The notes below the pieces were generated by a model. It was not told the DNA's origin and did not search any database. It saw only the letters and a list, made by a program, of their open reading frames with translations. 5,704 nucleotides of DNA from Acidimicrobiaceae bacterium. GTDB lineage: Bacteria > Actinomycetota > Acidimicrobiia > Acidimicrobiales > Ilumatobacteraceae. Positions 1 through 5,704 of the stretch are shown piece by piece. The translations under genes and the position numbers were made by a program. Each line of letters starts with the position of its first letter. The first letter of the stretch is position 1. The stretch covers positions 623 through 6,326 of the forward strand of contig DMQJ01000458.1 of assembly GCA_003455715.1 (NCBI GenBank), written 5' to 3'.

Positions 1-894
1 GCGATCGAATTCGTCGACATCGCCGGTCTCGTCGAGGGTGCCTCCACCGGAGCCGGTCTCGGGAACAAATTCCTCGCCAACATCCGCGAGGTCGATGCCA
101 TCGTGTTCGTGCTGCGGGCGTTCGTCGACGACGACGTGCCGGGGCCGAGCGACCCGTTGGAGCACCTGCGCGTGGTGGAGATCGAGTTGGCCCTGGCCGA
201 CCTCGAGACCGTCGAGAAGCGGCTCACCCAGGCCACCCGTCAGGCCAAGCTCGACAAGGGCGCCGCGGGCGAGCTCGATGCGCTGCAGGCCGCGTACGAC
301 TCGCTGTCGCAGGGTCTGCCGCTGTACCGGGCCGGATTGAAGGCGGAGTGGCGAGAGCAGCTGAAGCCGTATTTCCTGCTCACCAACCGCCAGGTGCTGG
401 CCGTGGTGAACGTGGGCGAGAACGAACTGGATCGCATCCCCGAGGTGGAGCAACGGGTGCGCGACGAGTTCACGTCGGCCGGCGACAACGTGGAGGTCAT
501 CGGCATGTGTGTGCAGCTGGAAGCCGAAGCCGCCACCATCGTCGACCCGGTCGAGCGCGCCGAAATGCTCGAAGGGTTCGGTCTGGGCGAAGGCGCCCTG
601 TTCCGCATGGTGCGTTCGGCGTACCACCTGCTGGGGCTGCGCACCTACTTCACCACCGGCGAGAAGGAGACTCGGGCCTGGACGTTCTACGCCGGTTCGT
701 CGGCCCCCGAGTGCGCGGGCCGCATCCACAGCGACTTCCAGCGCGGCTTCATCAAGGCCGAGGTGATCCACTGGGACGAACTGCTGGAGATCGGCTCGTG
801 GACCAAGGCCAAGGAACTCGGCAAGATCCGCATCGAAGGCAAGGAGTACCACCCCGTCGACGGCGACGTGATGGAGTTCCGCTTCAACGTGTAG
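1..894 (+). CDS. ychF: YchF (OLA1-type) redox-responsive ATPase/GTPase, 5' end cut by window
   Basis: This is the C-terminal 297 residues of YchF, an Obg-family P-loop NTPase that binds ribosomes and is linked to translation and stress responses; it is cytosolic. The frame is open from base 1, so the first roughly 60-70 residues, including the P-loop, lie outside the window (E. coli YchF has about 363). The switch II/G3 motif [10 protein letters not shown] starts at residue 6 of the fragment. The nucleotide-specificity motif is NVGE at residues 137-140; NxxE in place of NKxD is the family hallmark associated with ATP preference. Residues about 50-110 form the charged helical coiled-coil insertion. 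A TGS domain runs from about residue 214 to the end ([13 protein letters not shown] near its start, ending FRFNV). Nothing looks broken. The stop is 207 nt before the next gene, which has its own promoter-like box, so the two probably do not form one operon. Confidence 0.96.
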   Translation, partial: AIEFVDIAGLVEGASTGAGLGNKFLANIREVDAIVFVLRAFVDDDVPGPSDPLEHLRVVEIELALADLETVEKRLTQATRQAKLDKGAAGELDALQAAYDSLSQGLPLYRAGLKAEWREQLKPYFLLTNRQVLAVVNVGENELDRIPEVEQRVRDEFTSAGDNVEVIGMCVQLEAEAATIVDPVERAEMLEGFGLGEGALFRMVRSAYHLLGLRTYFTTGEKETRAWTFYAGSSAPECAGRIHSDFQRGFIKAEVIHWDELLEIGSWTKAKELGKIRIEGKEYHPVDGDVMEFRFNV

Positions 895-918
895 TTCACC
901 AGCGGAGTCACACGTTGA
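884..918. terminator. Inverted repeat at ychF stop, possible (bidirectional) terminator
   Basis: TCAACGTGT (884-892) is perfectly repeated in inverse as ACACGTTGA (910-918), giving a 9-bp stem with a 17-nt loop that spans the ychF stop codon at 892-894. No T-run follows on either side, so it would be a non-canonical terminator or an mRNA 3'-end stabiliser. The far arm also codes for the end of the antisense reading frame at 908-1084 (...INV-stop), mirroring the ...FNV-stop of ychF. That arrangement would suit a shared terminator between convergent genes. The repeat is seen directly; termination is inferred. Confidence 0.35.
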
Positions 919-1084
919 TGAGGGCCATGAGTGCGCCGACCTCGCCGGGGTCTGCGCAGCGCGGCAAGTTCCCCAGTCTTGTTTCGTTGAGCGACAAGTT
1001 TTCCTGCGCGCGGGTGCAACACATCTTGTCGCTGGTCAAGAAGGAGTACCTCGGGTCGTGGCCGGGGTCGTCGGCGCCCGACCG
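908..1084 (-). pseudogene. Antisense ORF in the spacer, possible 3' remnant of a convergent gene
   Basis: On the minus strand an open frame of 58 codons follows a stop at 1087-1085 and ends with TGA at 910-908, 13 nt from the ychF stop. It reads like protein: about 90% of third positions are G or C over its last 50 codons. It contains recognisable blocks such as YSFLTSDKMCCTRAQ and ends GEVGALMALINV. The only ATG that would give a usable start is at 1024-1022 (38 residues, with a CC pair and a further Cys), and it has no Shine-Dalgarno sequence. I do not recognise a family. It could be the decayed C-terminal end of a lost gene, a genuine small protein, or a translated dispersed repeat. The overlapping plus-strand frame is also GC3-rich, so codon bias alone does not settle the matter. 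Confidence 0.25.
990..1033. repeat. 9-bp perfect inverted repeat in spacer
   Basis: AGCGACAAG (990-998) and CTTGTCGCT (1025-1033) are exact inverse copies separated by 26 nt. A near-repeat of the left arm context also occurs in direct orientation: GCGGCAAGTTCCCC at 961-974 against GCGACAAGTTTTCC at 991-1004 (11 of 14 identical). The stretch from about 961 to 1050 is visibly less GC-rich than the genes around it. This may be an RNA hairpin, a protein-binding site or part of a dispersed intergenic element; no function can be assigned. Confidence 0.4.
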
Positions 1085-1085
1085 C

Positions 1086-1091
1086 TACCGT
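1086..1091 (+). promoter_or_regulatory. TACCGT -10-like box for near-leaderless start of the AlkZ-like gene
   Basis: TACCGT fits the actinobacterial TANNNT -10 pattern and ends 10 nt before the ATG at 1102. Initiation 6-8 nt downstream would leave only about 3-4 nt of leader, consistent with the absence of any AGGAG-type ribosome binding site. No convincing -35 hexamer is seen 16-18 nt upstream. Confidence 0.4.
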
Positions 1092-1101
1092 CCGAACCCA
1101 C

Positions 1102-2244
1102 ATGCGTCTCACCGCCCGCCAGCTGAACCGGTCGCTGCTCCAGCGGCAATGGCTGCTCGCTCGCACTACCGACGCGCCCGCGGACGCGCTGAGGGCTGGG
1201 CTCGCCCTGCAGGCCCAGGAGCCTCCGTCGCCCTACCTCGCGCTGTGGAACCGGGTGGCGGAGTTCGACGCCACCCATCTCGACGATGCCCTCGCCGGCT
1301 GCACCGCCATTCGAGCCACCCTCGTCCGCCTGACGCTCCACATCATCCACGCCGACGACTACACGACGATGCACTCGGCGATGACCAACAACCTCCGGGC
1401 GTCGCGCCTAAACGACCGGCGGTTCACCGAGCCCGGCTTCACCACGGCCAACGCGGACGAACACCTCGCCGCGCTGCTCGCCTTCACCGAACGGCCGCGC
1501 ACGCCGGATGAGATCGTCGCCATGCTGCAGCCGCTCGTGCCTGGGCGTGATGCCACGAAACTGTGGTGGGCGTATCGCACGTTCGCTCCGCTGAGGTATG
1601 TGCCGGTGGGCCCGCCGTGGGCCTTCGACGTGAAGGACCGCAGCTTCCAGACGGCGCCCACCGAGCCGCCGCGGCCCACCCATGAGGAAGCACTCGGTCG
1701 TCTGCTGTGGCGCTACCTGGAAGCCTTTGGACCGGCCACGGCGAACGACTTCGGGCAGTTCGCGCTCCAGCGCAAGCCGTCGGTGGAGACGGCGATCGCG
1801 CAGGTGGACGACCAACTTGTCCGGCACGAGGGGCCGAACGGTGAGACCCTGCTCGACGTGCCCCACGGCATCATCCCGACCGGCGACGAGCCAGCCCCGC
1901 CTCGTCTGTTGGGCATGTGGGACAACGTGCACCTCGCTCACGTGGATCGCACCCGCACGCTGGCCGACGACATCAAGTCGCACGTGATCCGCCGCAACGG
2001 CGACACCCTGCCGACAGTGATGGTCGACGGCCGGGTCGCCGGTGTGTGGCGCACCTCGCCGGAGGGAACAATCGAGGCGCGGCTGTTCACCGAGCCCGCC
2101 GATGAGGCAGCCACCGGCCTGGCCGCCGAGGCCGCCGCGCTCAGCGCGTTCCTTGCCACCCGCACCCACGCCATCTACCGCCGCTACGACCACTGGTGGG
2201 CGCACCTGCCCGGTCGCACTGCCGTCCTACACTCGCCCACATGA
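1102..2244 (+). CDS. AlkZ-like winged-helix DNA glycosylase (QxQ type)
   Basis: The 380-residue product belongs to the winged-helix DNA-binding family PF06224 (HTH_42/AlkZ-YcaQ), whose studied members are DNA glycosylases that excise bulky alkylated bases and unhook interstrand crosslinks, leaving abasic sites. The N-terminus LTARQLNRSLLQRQ is the typical family opening and supports the ATG. The catalytic-type motif is Q37-A38-Q39 in LALQAQEP, matching the QxQ of the Streptomyces AlkZ subgroup rather than the QxD of E. coli YcaQ; LWNRV follows. Other family blocks are LTLHIIHADD (near residue 78), LGMWDNVHLAHVDRTR (near 270) and PTVMVDGRVAGVW (near 300). Length is usual. No resistance or biosynthetic genes are visible nearby, so a general repair role is more likely than self-protection against a genotoxin. 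The stop overlaps the next start (ATGA), indicating translational coupling. The family is secure; the exact lesion is unknown. Confidence 0.88.
   Translation: MRLTARQLNRSLLQRQWLLARTTDAPADALRAGLALQAQEPPSPYLALWNRVAEFDATHLDDALAGCTAIRATLVRLTLHIIHADDYTTMHSAMTNNLRASRLNDRRFTEPGFTTANADEHLAALLAFTERPRTPDEIVAMLQPLVPGRDATKLWWAYRTFAPLRYVPVGPPWAFDVKDRSFQTAPTEPPRPTHEEALGRLLWRYLEAFGPATANDFGQFALQRKPSVETAIAQVDDQLVRHEGPNGETLLDVPHGIIPTGDEPAPPRLLGMWDNVHLAHVDRTRTLADDIKSHVIRRNGDTLPTVMVDGRVAGVWRTSPEGTIEARLFTEPADEAATGLAAEAAALSAFLATRTHAIYRRYDHWWAHLPGRTAVLHSPT
2228..2233 (+). promoter_or_regulatory. TACACT internal -10-like box before the PHP gene
   Basis: TACACT lies inside the last codons of the AlkZ-like gene and ends exactly 7 nt before the ATG at 2241, the spacing expected for a leaderless transcript starting at the A of ATG. 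No ribosome binding site is present. No good -35 hexamer is visible at the matching distance. If active, it would let the PHP gene be expressed alone in addition to coupled translation from the upstream gene. Confidence 0.4.
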
Positions 2245-3248
2245 CACCCGTCGAAGCCCTCGAGCGCGTGGTCCACTGCCTCGACCGCGCCCACGACACA
2301 GGGTTCAAGGCCAAGGCCTTCGTCCGGGCCCTCGACGTAGCGAAGGCTGTCCTGCCCGAGGAACTGGCGGAGCGGGCCACCGCAGGCACGCTGACCGACC
2401 TCGACGGCATCGGCGACTCCTCCGCCAAGGTCATCCAGCAGGCCCTCGCCGGCGGCGATGTGGCCTACCTGGCCGACCTGGAGCAGAAGACCCAGGTGCC
2501 GCTCACCGAGGCAGGTGCCGTCTACCGGCAGGCGCTCAAGGGCGACCTGCACATGCACTCGCGCTGGAGCGACGGCAGCGCCACCATCGAAGCAATGGCC
2601 CGCAACGCCATGGCGATCGGCCACGAGTACATGGTGCTCACCGACCACTCGCCCCGCCTCACGGTGGCCCACGGCCTCAGCCCCGAGCGCCTCGCCCAGC
2701 AGGTGGAGGACGTCGCGTTGCTGAACGAGCGCCTGGCGCCGTTCCGCATCCTCACCGGCATCGAGGTCGACATCCTTGAGGACGGCACGCTCGACCATGG
2801 CGACGACGTGCTCTCGCAACTCGACCTGGTGATCGCCAGCGTGCACTCCAAGCTGCGGATGGAGGGCAAGCAGATGACCGAGCGAATGGTGCGGGCCATC
2901 GCCAACCCACACGTCGACGTGCTCGGCCACTGCACCGGGCGGATGATCGGCAAGCGCGACCCCAGCAGCTTCGACCCCGACTACGTGTTCGCCGCCTGCG
3001 CCCACTTCCACACCGCGGTCGAGATCAACTGCCGGCCCGAACGGCTCGACCCGCCCCGGCCGCTGCTGAAGATCGCCGTCGACTACGGCTGCTGGTTCTC
3101 CATCGACAGCGACGCCCATTCCACCGGCCAACTGGAGTGGCAACCTCACGGCTGCAACCGGGCCGCCGAGGTCGGGGTGCCGCTCGACCGGGTGATCAAC
3201 ACCTTCACCGCCGACCGCCTCCTCGCCTGGACCCGCGCCGAGTTCTAA
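2241..3248 (+). CDS. PHP-domain metallophosphoesterase with PolX-like HhH N-terminus, no polymerase core
   Basis: The 335-residue product has two parts. Residues 1 to about 85 resemble the N-terminal 8-kDa helical domain of family X DNA polymerases: a GFKAKAFVRAL helix, then a helix-hairpin-helix at L54-D-G-I-G-D-S. Residues about 100-335 are a PHP domain with its full metal-ligand set: H104 and H106 (DLHMHS), D111, H136 (LTDHS), E175 (GIEVD), H202 (SVHS), H230 (LGHCTGR), D291 and H293 (DSDAH). In bacterial PolX, PHP domains provide 3'-5' exonuclease, AP-endonuclease or related phosphoesterase activity; this protein lacks the palm and fingers between the two parts, so it should not polymerise. 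Proteins of this layout and length are, as I recall, common in Actinobacteria. The ATG overlaps the preceding stop by 4 nt, linking it to the glycosylase gene. It is probably a DNA-end or repair phosphoesterase; another phosphoester substrate, such as a small-molecule phosphate, is possible. Confidence 0.88.
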   Translation: MTPVEALERVVHCLDRAHDTGFKAKAFVRALDVAKAVLPEELAERATAGTLTDLDGIGDSSAKVIQQALAGGDVAYLADLEQKTQVPLTEAGAVYRQALKGDLHMHSRWSDGSATIEAMARNAMAIGHEYMVLTDHSPRLTVAHGLSPERLAQQVEDVALLNERLAPFRILTGIEVDILEDGTLDHGDDVLSQLDLVIASVHSKLRMEGKQMTERMVRAIANPHVDVLGHCTGRMIGKRDPSSFDPDYVFAACAHFHTAVEINCRPERLDPPRPLLKIAVDYGCWFSIDSDAHSTGQLEWQPHGCNRAAEVGVPLDRVINTFTADRLLAWTRAEF

Positions 3249-3283
3249 CCCCAGCCCGATCCGGGTGGCCGTTGGGCCGGGGT
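3248..3283 (+). terminator. GC-rich stem-loop after PHP stop, possible terminator
   Basis: ACCCCAGCCC (3248-3257) can pair with GGGCCGGGGT (3274-3283) over ten positions with one mismatch, around a 16-nt loop. It begins on the last base of the PHP stop codon. No T-tract follows, so it may be a factor-dependent terminator or a 3'-end barrier. Its right arm overlaps the proposed -35 of the bL37 promoter. Confidence 0.35.
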
Positions 3284-3300
3284 GGGGTCGCCGATAGGCT
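3272..3300 (+). promoter_or_regulatory. Housekeeping-sigma-type promoter for bL37-peptidase cluster
   Basis: TTGGGC (3272-3277) and TAGGCT (3295-3300) are separated by 17 nt, the ideal spacing. A transcript starting 6-8 nt after the -10 would begin about 2-4 nt before the ATG at 3310, so the bL37 mRNA should be essentially leaderless. No Shine-Dalgarno sequence is present between the box and the ATG. This is the best promoter-like pair noticed in the window. Confidence 0.55.
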
Positions 3301-3309
3301 TGTACCCCT

Positions 3310-3396
3310 ATGTCGAAGAAGACCAAGAAGCGCAAGGCCCGTATGCGCCGCAGCAAGGCCAACCACGGCAAGCGTCCGAACATGGGGCGTGGCTGA
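3310..3396 (+). CDS. 50S ribosomal protein bL37 (28 aa)
   Basis: This 28-residue, extremely basic protein begins MSKKTKKRKARMRRSK and continues ANHGKRPNMGRG; nearly half its residues are Lys or Arg. The NHGKRPN block is the signature of bL37, a small large-subunit protein found in actinobacterial ribosomes (described from the Mycobacterium smegmatis ribosome, about 24 residues there). It would bind rRNA within the 50S subunit. The body fits the family, with a short MGRG tail at the C-terminus. The gene follows a promoter-like pair whose -10 ends 9 nt before the ATG, so translation is probably leaderless. Its last three codons overlap the GTG start of the downstream peptidase by 8 nt. It is short enough to be missed by routine gene calling. 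Alternatives are few; a random frame would hardly produce this motif and composition. Confidence 0.8.
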   Translation: MSKKTKKRKARMRRSKANHGKRPNMGRG

Positions 3397-5443
3397 CACA
3401 CCCATCGCCCCTCCGCCCGCCACGCGGCGCGGCGAGGAGGCCGACGTCTACCACGGCGTCACCGTGCCCGACCCCTACCGGTGGTTGGAGGATGGCTCAT
3501 CCCCCGACACCCAGGAGTGGGTCGCGGCGCACTACCAACGCACTCGATCGGCGCTCGATGCCCGGCCCAGTTGGGGCTGGTGGCACGAGCGCCTTTCCGC
3601 GCTCACCGGGCTGCCCACCACCCTCGCACTGCAGGTAGCCGGCCCGTACCTGTTCACGCTTGAACGTCCCGCCGGTGCCGACCAGTACGTGCTCGCCGTC
3701 CGCAGCATCACCGATCCCGCCGCCGCACCGCGCACCCTGGTCGACCCCGCCACCATGGCCGCCGACGCCGCGGTGGCCATCGACTGGTATCACCCGAGCG
3801 CCGACGGCAGCCATGTTGCCTACGGGCTCAGCGAGGGTGGCACGGAGAACAGCGTCCTCCACGTGATGCAGGTGGGGGAGGGCGCGGGCACCGACACGGT
3901 TCTGCCGCTGCGCATCGCCAACACCCGGGCGGCCAGCGTGGCCTGGCTGCCCGACAACTCCGGCTTCTGGTACGCCCGCTACCCGGAGGGCGACGAGTAC
4001 CACCGCCACATCCGTTTCCACCGGCTGGGCACCGACCCCGCCGACGACCCCGTCGTGTTCGACCGGCTGGTGAACCCCGAAACCTGGCCCGACGTGAGCG
4101 CCCGTCGCGACGGTCGCTACCTGTTGGTGCATGCCCTCGTGGGGTGGAGCCGGGTCGACGTCCATCTGCTCGACACGGCCAGCGGCGAGTGGACGGTGGT
4201 GGTGGAAGGCGTCGATGCGCAGACCTCGTTCCGCTTCGACGGCGACTCGATCGTGGGCATCACCACCCGCGACGCGCTCAACGGTCGGGTCGTGCGTGCC
4301 TCGTTGTCGAGCCCCTCCGACTGGGCCACCGTGGTGCCCGAGCGCCCCGACACCGTGCTCACCGGTGTGGTGATGGAAGGCGACGACCTCATCGTGAGCG
4401 CCAGCCGTGTGGCGGTTGACCACCTCGAGCGGTACGCCCCGGATGGTGCACTGCTGGCCACCATCGACCTCGGCGTCGCAGCCGTGGTCGCCCTCGACAG
4501 CGACGCCGGGCGCACCTTTGTGGCCCGGGGCACGTTCGGCGCACCCGTGCACGTCGCTCGTCTCGCGGCCGACAACACGCTCCAGCCGTGGGGCGAGCCC
4601 ATCGACCCGGCCGTGCTTCCCGAACTCACCGTTCGCCAGGTGTTCTACCCGTCGCTCGACGGCACCGAGATTCCGATGTTCGTGGCCCACCGCGCCGACG
4701 TCGCCCCCAGCCCCGAAACGCCTCTCATCCTCACCGGCTACGGCGGGTTCGCCATCGCCTACAGCCCAGCGTGGCTGCCCAACCTGGCGGCGTGGTGCGC
4801 CGCCGGTGGCGTGTATGCCATCGCTGGACTGCGTGGCGGCTACGAGTACGGCGAGGCCTGGCACCAGGCCGGCCGCCGCGCCCACAAGCAGCGGGTGTTC
4901 GACGACTTCCACGCCGCAGCCGACTGGCTGGTGGCCGAGGGTTACACGTCGCGCAATCGGCTGGCCATCCACGGCGGTAGCAATGGCGGCCTGCTGATGG
5001 GTGCGACCATCACCCAGCGCCCCGAGCTGGCGCCGGCCGTGTGGTGCGGCGTGCCGCTGCTCGACATGATCCGCTTCCCGCAGTTCCTCATCGCCCGCCT
5101 GTGGACCGACGAGTATGGCGACCCCGACGTGGAAGAAGAGTTCGCCTGGCTGCACGCCTACTCGCCGTACCACCGAGTTGTGGAAGGTGGGCGCTACCCG
5201 GCTGTGCTGTTCACCACCGCCGAAGGCGACACCCGGGTGGATCCGTGCCACGCTCGCAAGATGGCCGCCCTGCTCACACACGCCAGCGCCAGCCAGGCCG
5301 AGCGCCCCATCCTGCTGCTACAGGAAGGCCGCGCCGGGCACGGGGTGGGCAAGCCCGCCAGCATGAAGGTGAAGGAGGGGGCCGACGTGCTGGCCTTCTT
5401 CACGTGGCAGTTGGGCCTCGAAGCCGACGGCTGGCCGGCATGA
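3389..5443 (+). CDS. Prolyl oligopeptidase (S9A serine peptidase)
   Basis: The 684-residue product cleaves short peptides after proline; no signal peptide is seen, so it acts in the cytosol. The N-terminal block YHGVTVPDPYRWLED is the classic family opening, followed by a beta-propeller to roughly residue 400 that limits access to small peptides. The C-terminal alpha/beta-hydrolase domain has oxyanion Y451 (GYGGF), nucleophile S531 (GGSNGG), D614 (GDTRVD) and H651 (AGHGVGKP). W572 (LWTDEYG) and R616 match the proline-stacking Trp and substrate-binding Arg of porcine POP, so post-proline specificity should hold. Length is normal. The frame stays open further upstream to 3137, but GTG 3389 is preferred: it puts the conserved N-terminus 10-20 residues in and gives an 8-nt overlap with bL37. 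No ribosome binding site precedes it, so reinitiation after bL37 is likely. Its stop overlaps the next ATG by 4 nt. Confidence 0.94.
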   Translation: MADTPIAPPPATRRGEEADVYHGVTVPDPYRWLEDGSSPDTQEWVAAHYQRTRSALDARPSWGWWHERLSALTGLPTTLALQVAGPYLFTLERPAGADQYVLAVRSITDPAAAPRTLVDPATMAADAAVAIDWYHPSADGSHVAYGLSEGGTENSVLHVMQVGEGAGTDTVLPLRIANTRAASVAWLPDNSGFWYARYPEGDEYHRHIRFHRLGTDPADDPVVFDRLVNPETWPDVSARRDGRYLLVHALVGWSRVDVHLLDTASGEWTVVVEGVDAQTSFRFDGDSIVGITTRDALNGRVVRASLSSPSDWATVVPERPDTVLTGVVMEGDDLIVSASRVAVDHLERYAPDGALLATIDLGVAAVVALDSDAGRTFVARGTFGAPVHVARLAADNTLQPWGEPIDPAVLPELTVRQVFYPSLDGTEIPMFVAHRADVAPSPETPLILTGYGGFAIAYSPAWLPNLAAWCAAGGVYAIAGLRGGYEYGEAWHQAGRRAHKQRVFDDFHAAADWLVAEGYTSRNRLAIHGGSNGGLLMGATITQRPELAPAVWCGVPLLDMIRFPQFLIARLWTDEYGDPDVEEEFAWLHAYSPYHRVVEGGRYPAVLFTTAEGDTRVDPCHARKMAALLTHASASQAERPILLLQEGRAGHGVGKPASMKVKEGADVLAFFTWQLGLEADGWPA

Positions 5444-5704
5444 CGACCGTCGTCGAACTCACGGTGGCGTCGCCAGCGGTGCGATGGAAGGCCCTCGGCC
5501 TCACCGTGGTGAACGGCGTGGCCCGCGTGGGCGGTATTGCGCTCCGATTCACCGATGCGTCCGCGGGCGACCCCTACGGCGACCCGGTGACGGGTGTGAC
5601 CGGCTGGACGCTCGCCGATGCGCCCGACCCCACCCTCTCCTCCATCGACGGGTTGCCCACCAGCCACGGCGAGCCACCCACCGACGCAGCCCCCAGCCAC
5701 CGAC
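5440..5704 (+). CDS. Putative VOC/glyoxalase-like protein, 3' end cut by window
   Basis: The frame opens with ATG at 5440, overlapping the peptidase stop (ATGA), and stays open for 88 codons to the end of the window with high GC3, so it is almost certainly coding. The visible protein starts MTTVVELTVASPAVRWKALG, continues VARVGGIALRFTDA and GVTGWTLADAP, and then becomes rich in Pro, Ser and Asp. The pattern of a beta strand, a short helix with WKALGLTV, and a GGIALRF strand resembles the first half of a vicinal-oxygen-chelate (glyoxalase/bleomycin-resistance) repeat. No metal ligand can be assigned from this fragment. The existence of the gene is well supported; the family is a tentative guess from fold-like pattern and could be wrong. 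It is probably co-transcribed with the peptidase. Confidence 0.6.
   Translation, partial: MTTVVELTVASPAVRWKALGLTVVNGVARVGGIALRFTDASAGDPYGDPVTGVTGWTLADAPDPTLSSIDGLPTSHGEPPTDAAPSHR

Noticed and set aside
7..18. Adjacent EcoRI and SalI sites (GAATTCGTCGAC) that look like a cloning linker
   Set aside because: They encode EFVD of the conserved YchF G3 region in frame, so they are natural coding sequence.
348..1511. 387-codon + strand frame running from inside ychF into the AlkZ-like gene
   Set aside because: It is out of frame with two well-supported genes, its ends are Arg/Pro/His-rich shadow sequence, and only the spacer portion looks protein-like; that portion is treated with the spacer.
1408..2205. 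265-codon antisense frame within the AlkZ-like gene
   Set aside because: It is fully contained opposite a conserved glycosylase gene, with shadow-type composition and no motif.
3137..3388. Upstream extension of the prolyl oligopeptidase frame
   Set aside because: It would overlap the PHP and bL37 genes. The extra residues are Arg/Pro-rich shadow, and the family N-terminus starts just after GTG 3389.
2184..3401. 405-codon open frame antisense to the PHP and bL37 genes
   Set aside because: The opposite strand encodes a complete PHP metal site. The antisense product is low-complexity Gly/Val/His/Arg-rich and matches nothing I recognise.
3497..5281. 594-codon open frame antisense to the peptidase gene
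   Set aside because: It lies wholly opposite a gene with all catalytic residues in place, and its composition (Gly, Val, His, Arg, Ala) is typical of an antisense shadow in GC-rich DNA. No motif is visible.
1..5704. Search by eye for tRNA or rRNA genes, CRISPR arrays and transposases
   Set aside because: No cloverleaf, regularly spaced repeats, transposase motifs or terminal repeats were recognised; the coding density leaves little room for them.

Overview
The window is a 5.7-kb piece of a high-GC bacterial chromosome with every convincing gene on the + strand, densely packed and often overlapping. Three things point to an actinobacterium: the strong G/C preference at third codon positions, start codons without Shine-Dalgarno sequences but with TANNNT boxes 7-10 nt upstream (a leaderless-transcript pattern), and a 28-residue basic protein carrying the NHGKRPN signature of the actinobacterial ribosomal protein bL37. 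The style of the YchF and PHP proteins suggests a deep-branching lineage such as Acidimicrobiia, but that is impression, not proof.

Layout: (1) 1-894 is the 3' part of ychF, encoding the translation-associated ATPase/GTPase. (2) 895-1101 is a gene-poor spacer. It holds a 9-bp inverted repeat at the ychF stop, a second 9-bp inverted repeat, and an antisense reading frame that may be the tail of a decayed convergent gene. (3) 1102-2244 encodes an AlkZ-like winged-helix DNA glycosylase with a QAQ catalytic-type motif. It overlaps by 4 nt (ATGA) with (4) 2241-3248, a PHP-domain phosphoesterase whose N-terminus resembles the helix-hairpin-helix lyase-like domain of family X DNA polymerases but which has no polymerase core. 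(5) 3249-3309 is a short spacer with a GC-rich stem and a good -35/-10 pair spaced by 17 nt. (6) 3310-3396 is the tiny bL37 gene. It overlaps by 8 nt with (7) 3389-5443, a complete prolyl oligopeptidase, which overlaps by 4 nt with (8) 5440-5704, the start of a VOC/glyoxalase-like protein cut by the window end.

Read together, genes 3 and 4 look like a small base-excision-repair pair: a glycosylase that makes abasic sites, followed by a protein with end-processing phosphoesterase features. Genes 6-8 form a second, separately promoted cluster that ties a ribosomal protein to a cytosolic peptidase. The repair pairing is the most interesting hypothesis here. The families themselves are known, so any novelty lies in the pairing and in the domain loss of the PHP protein.
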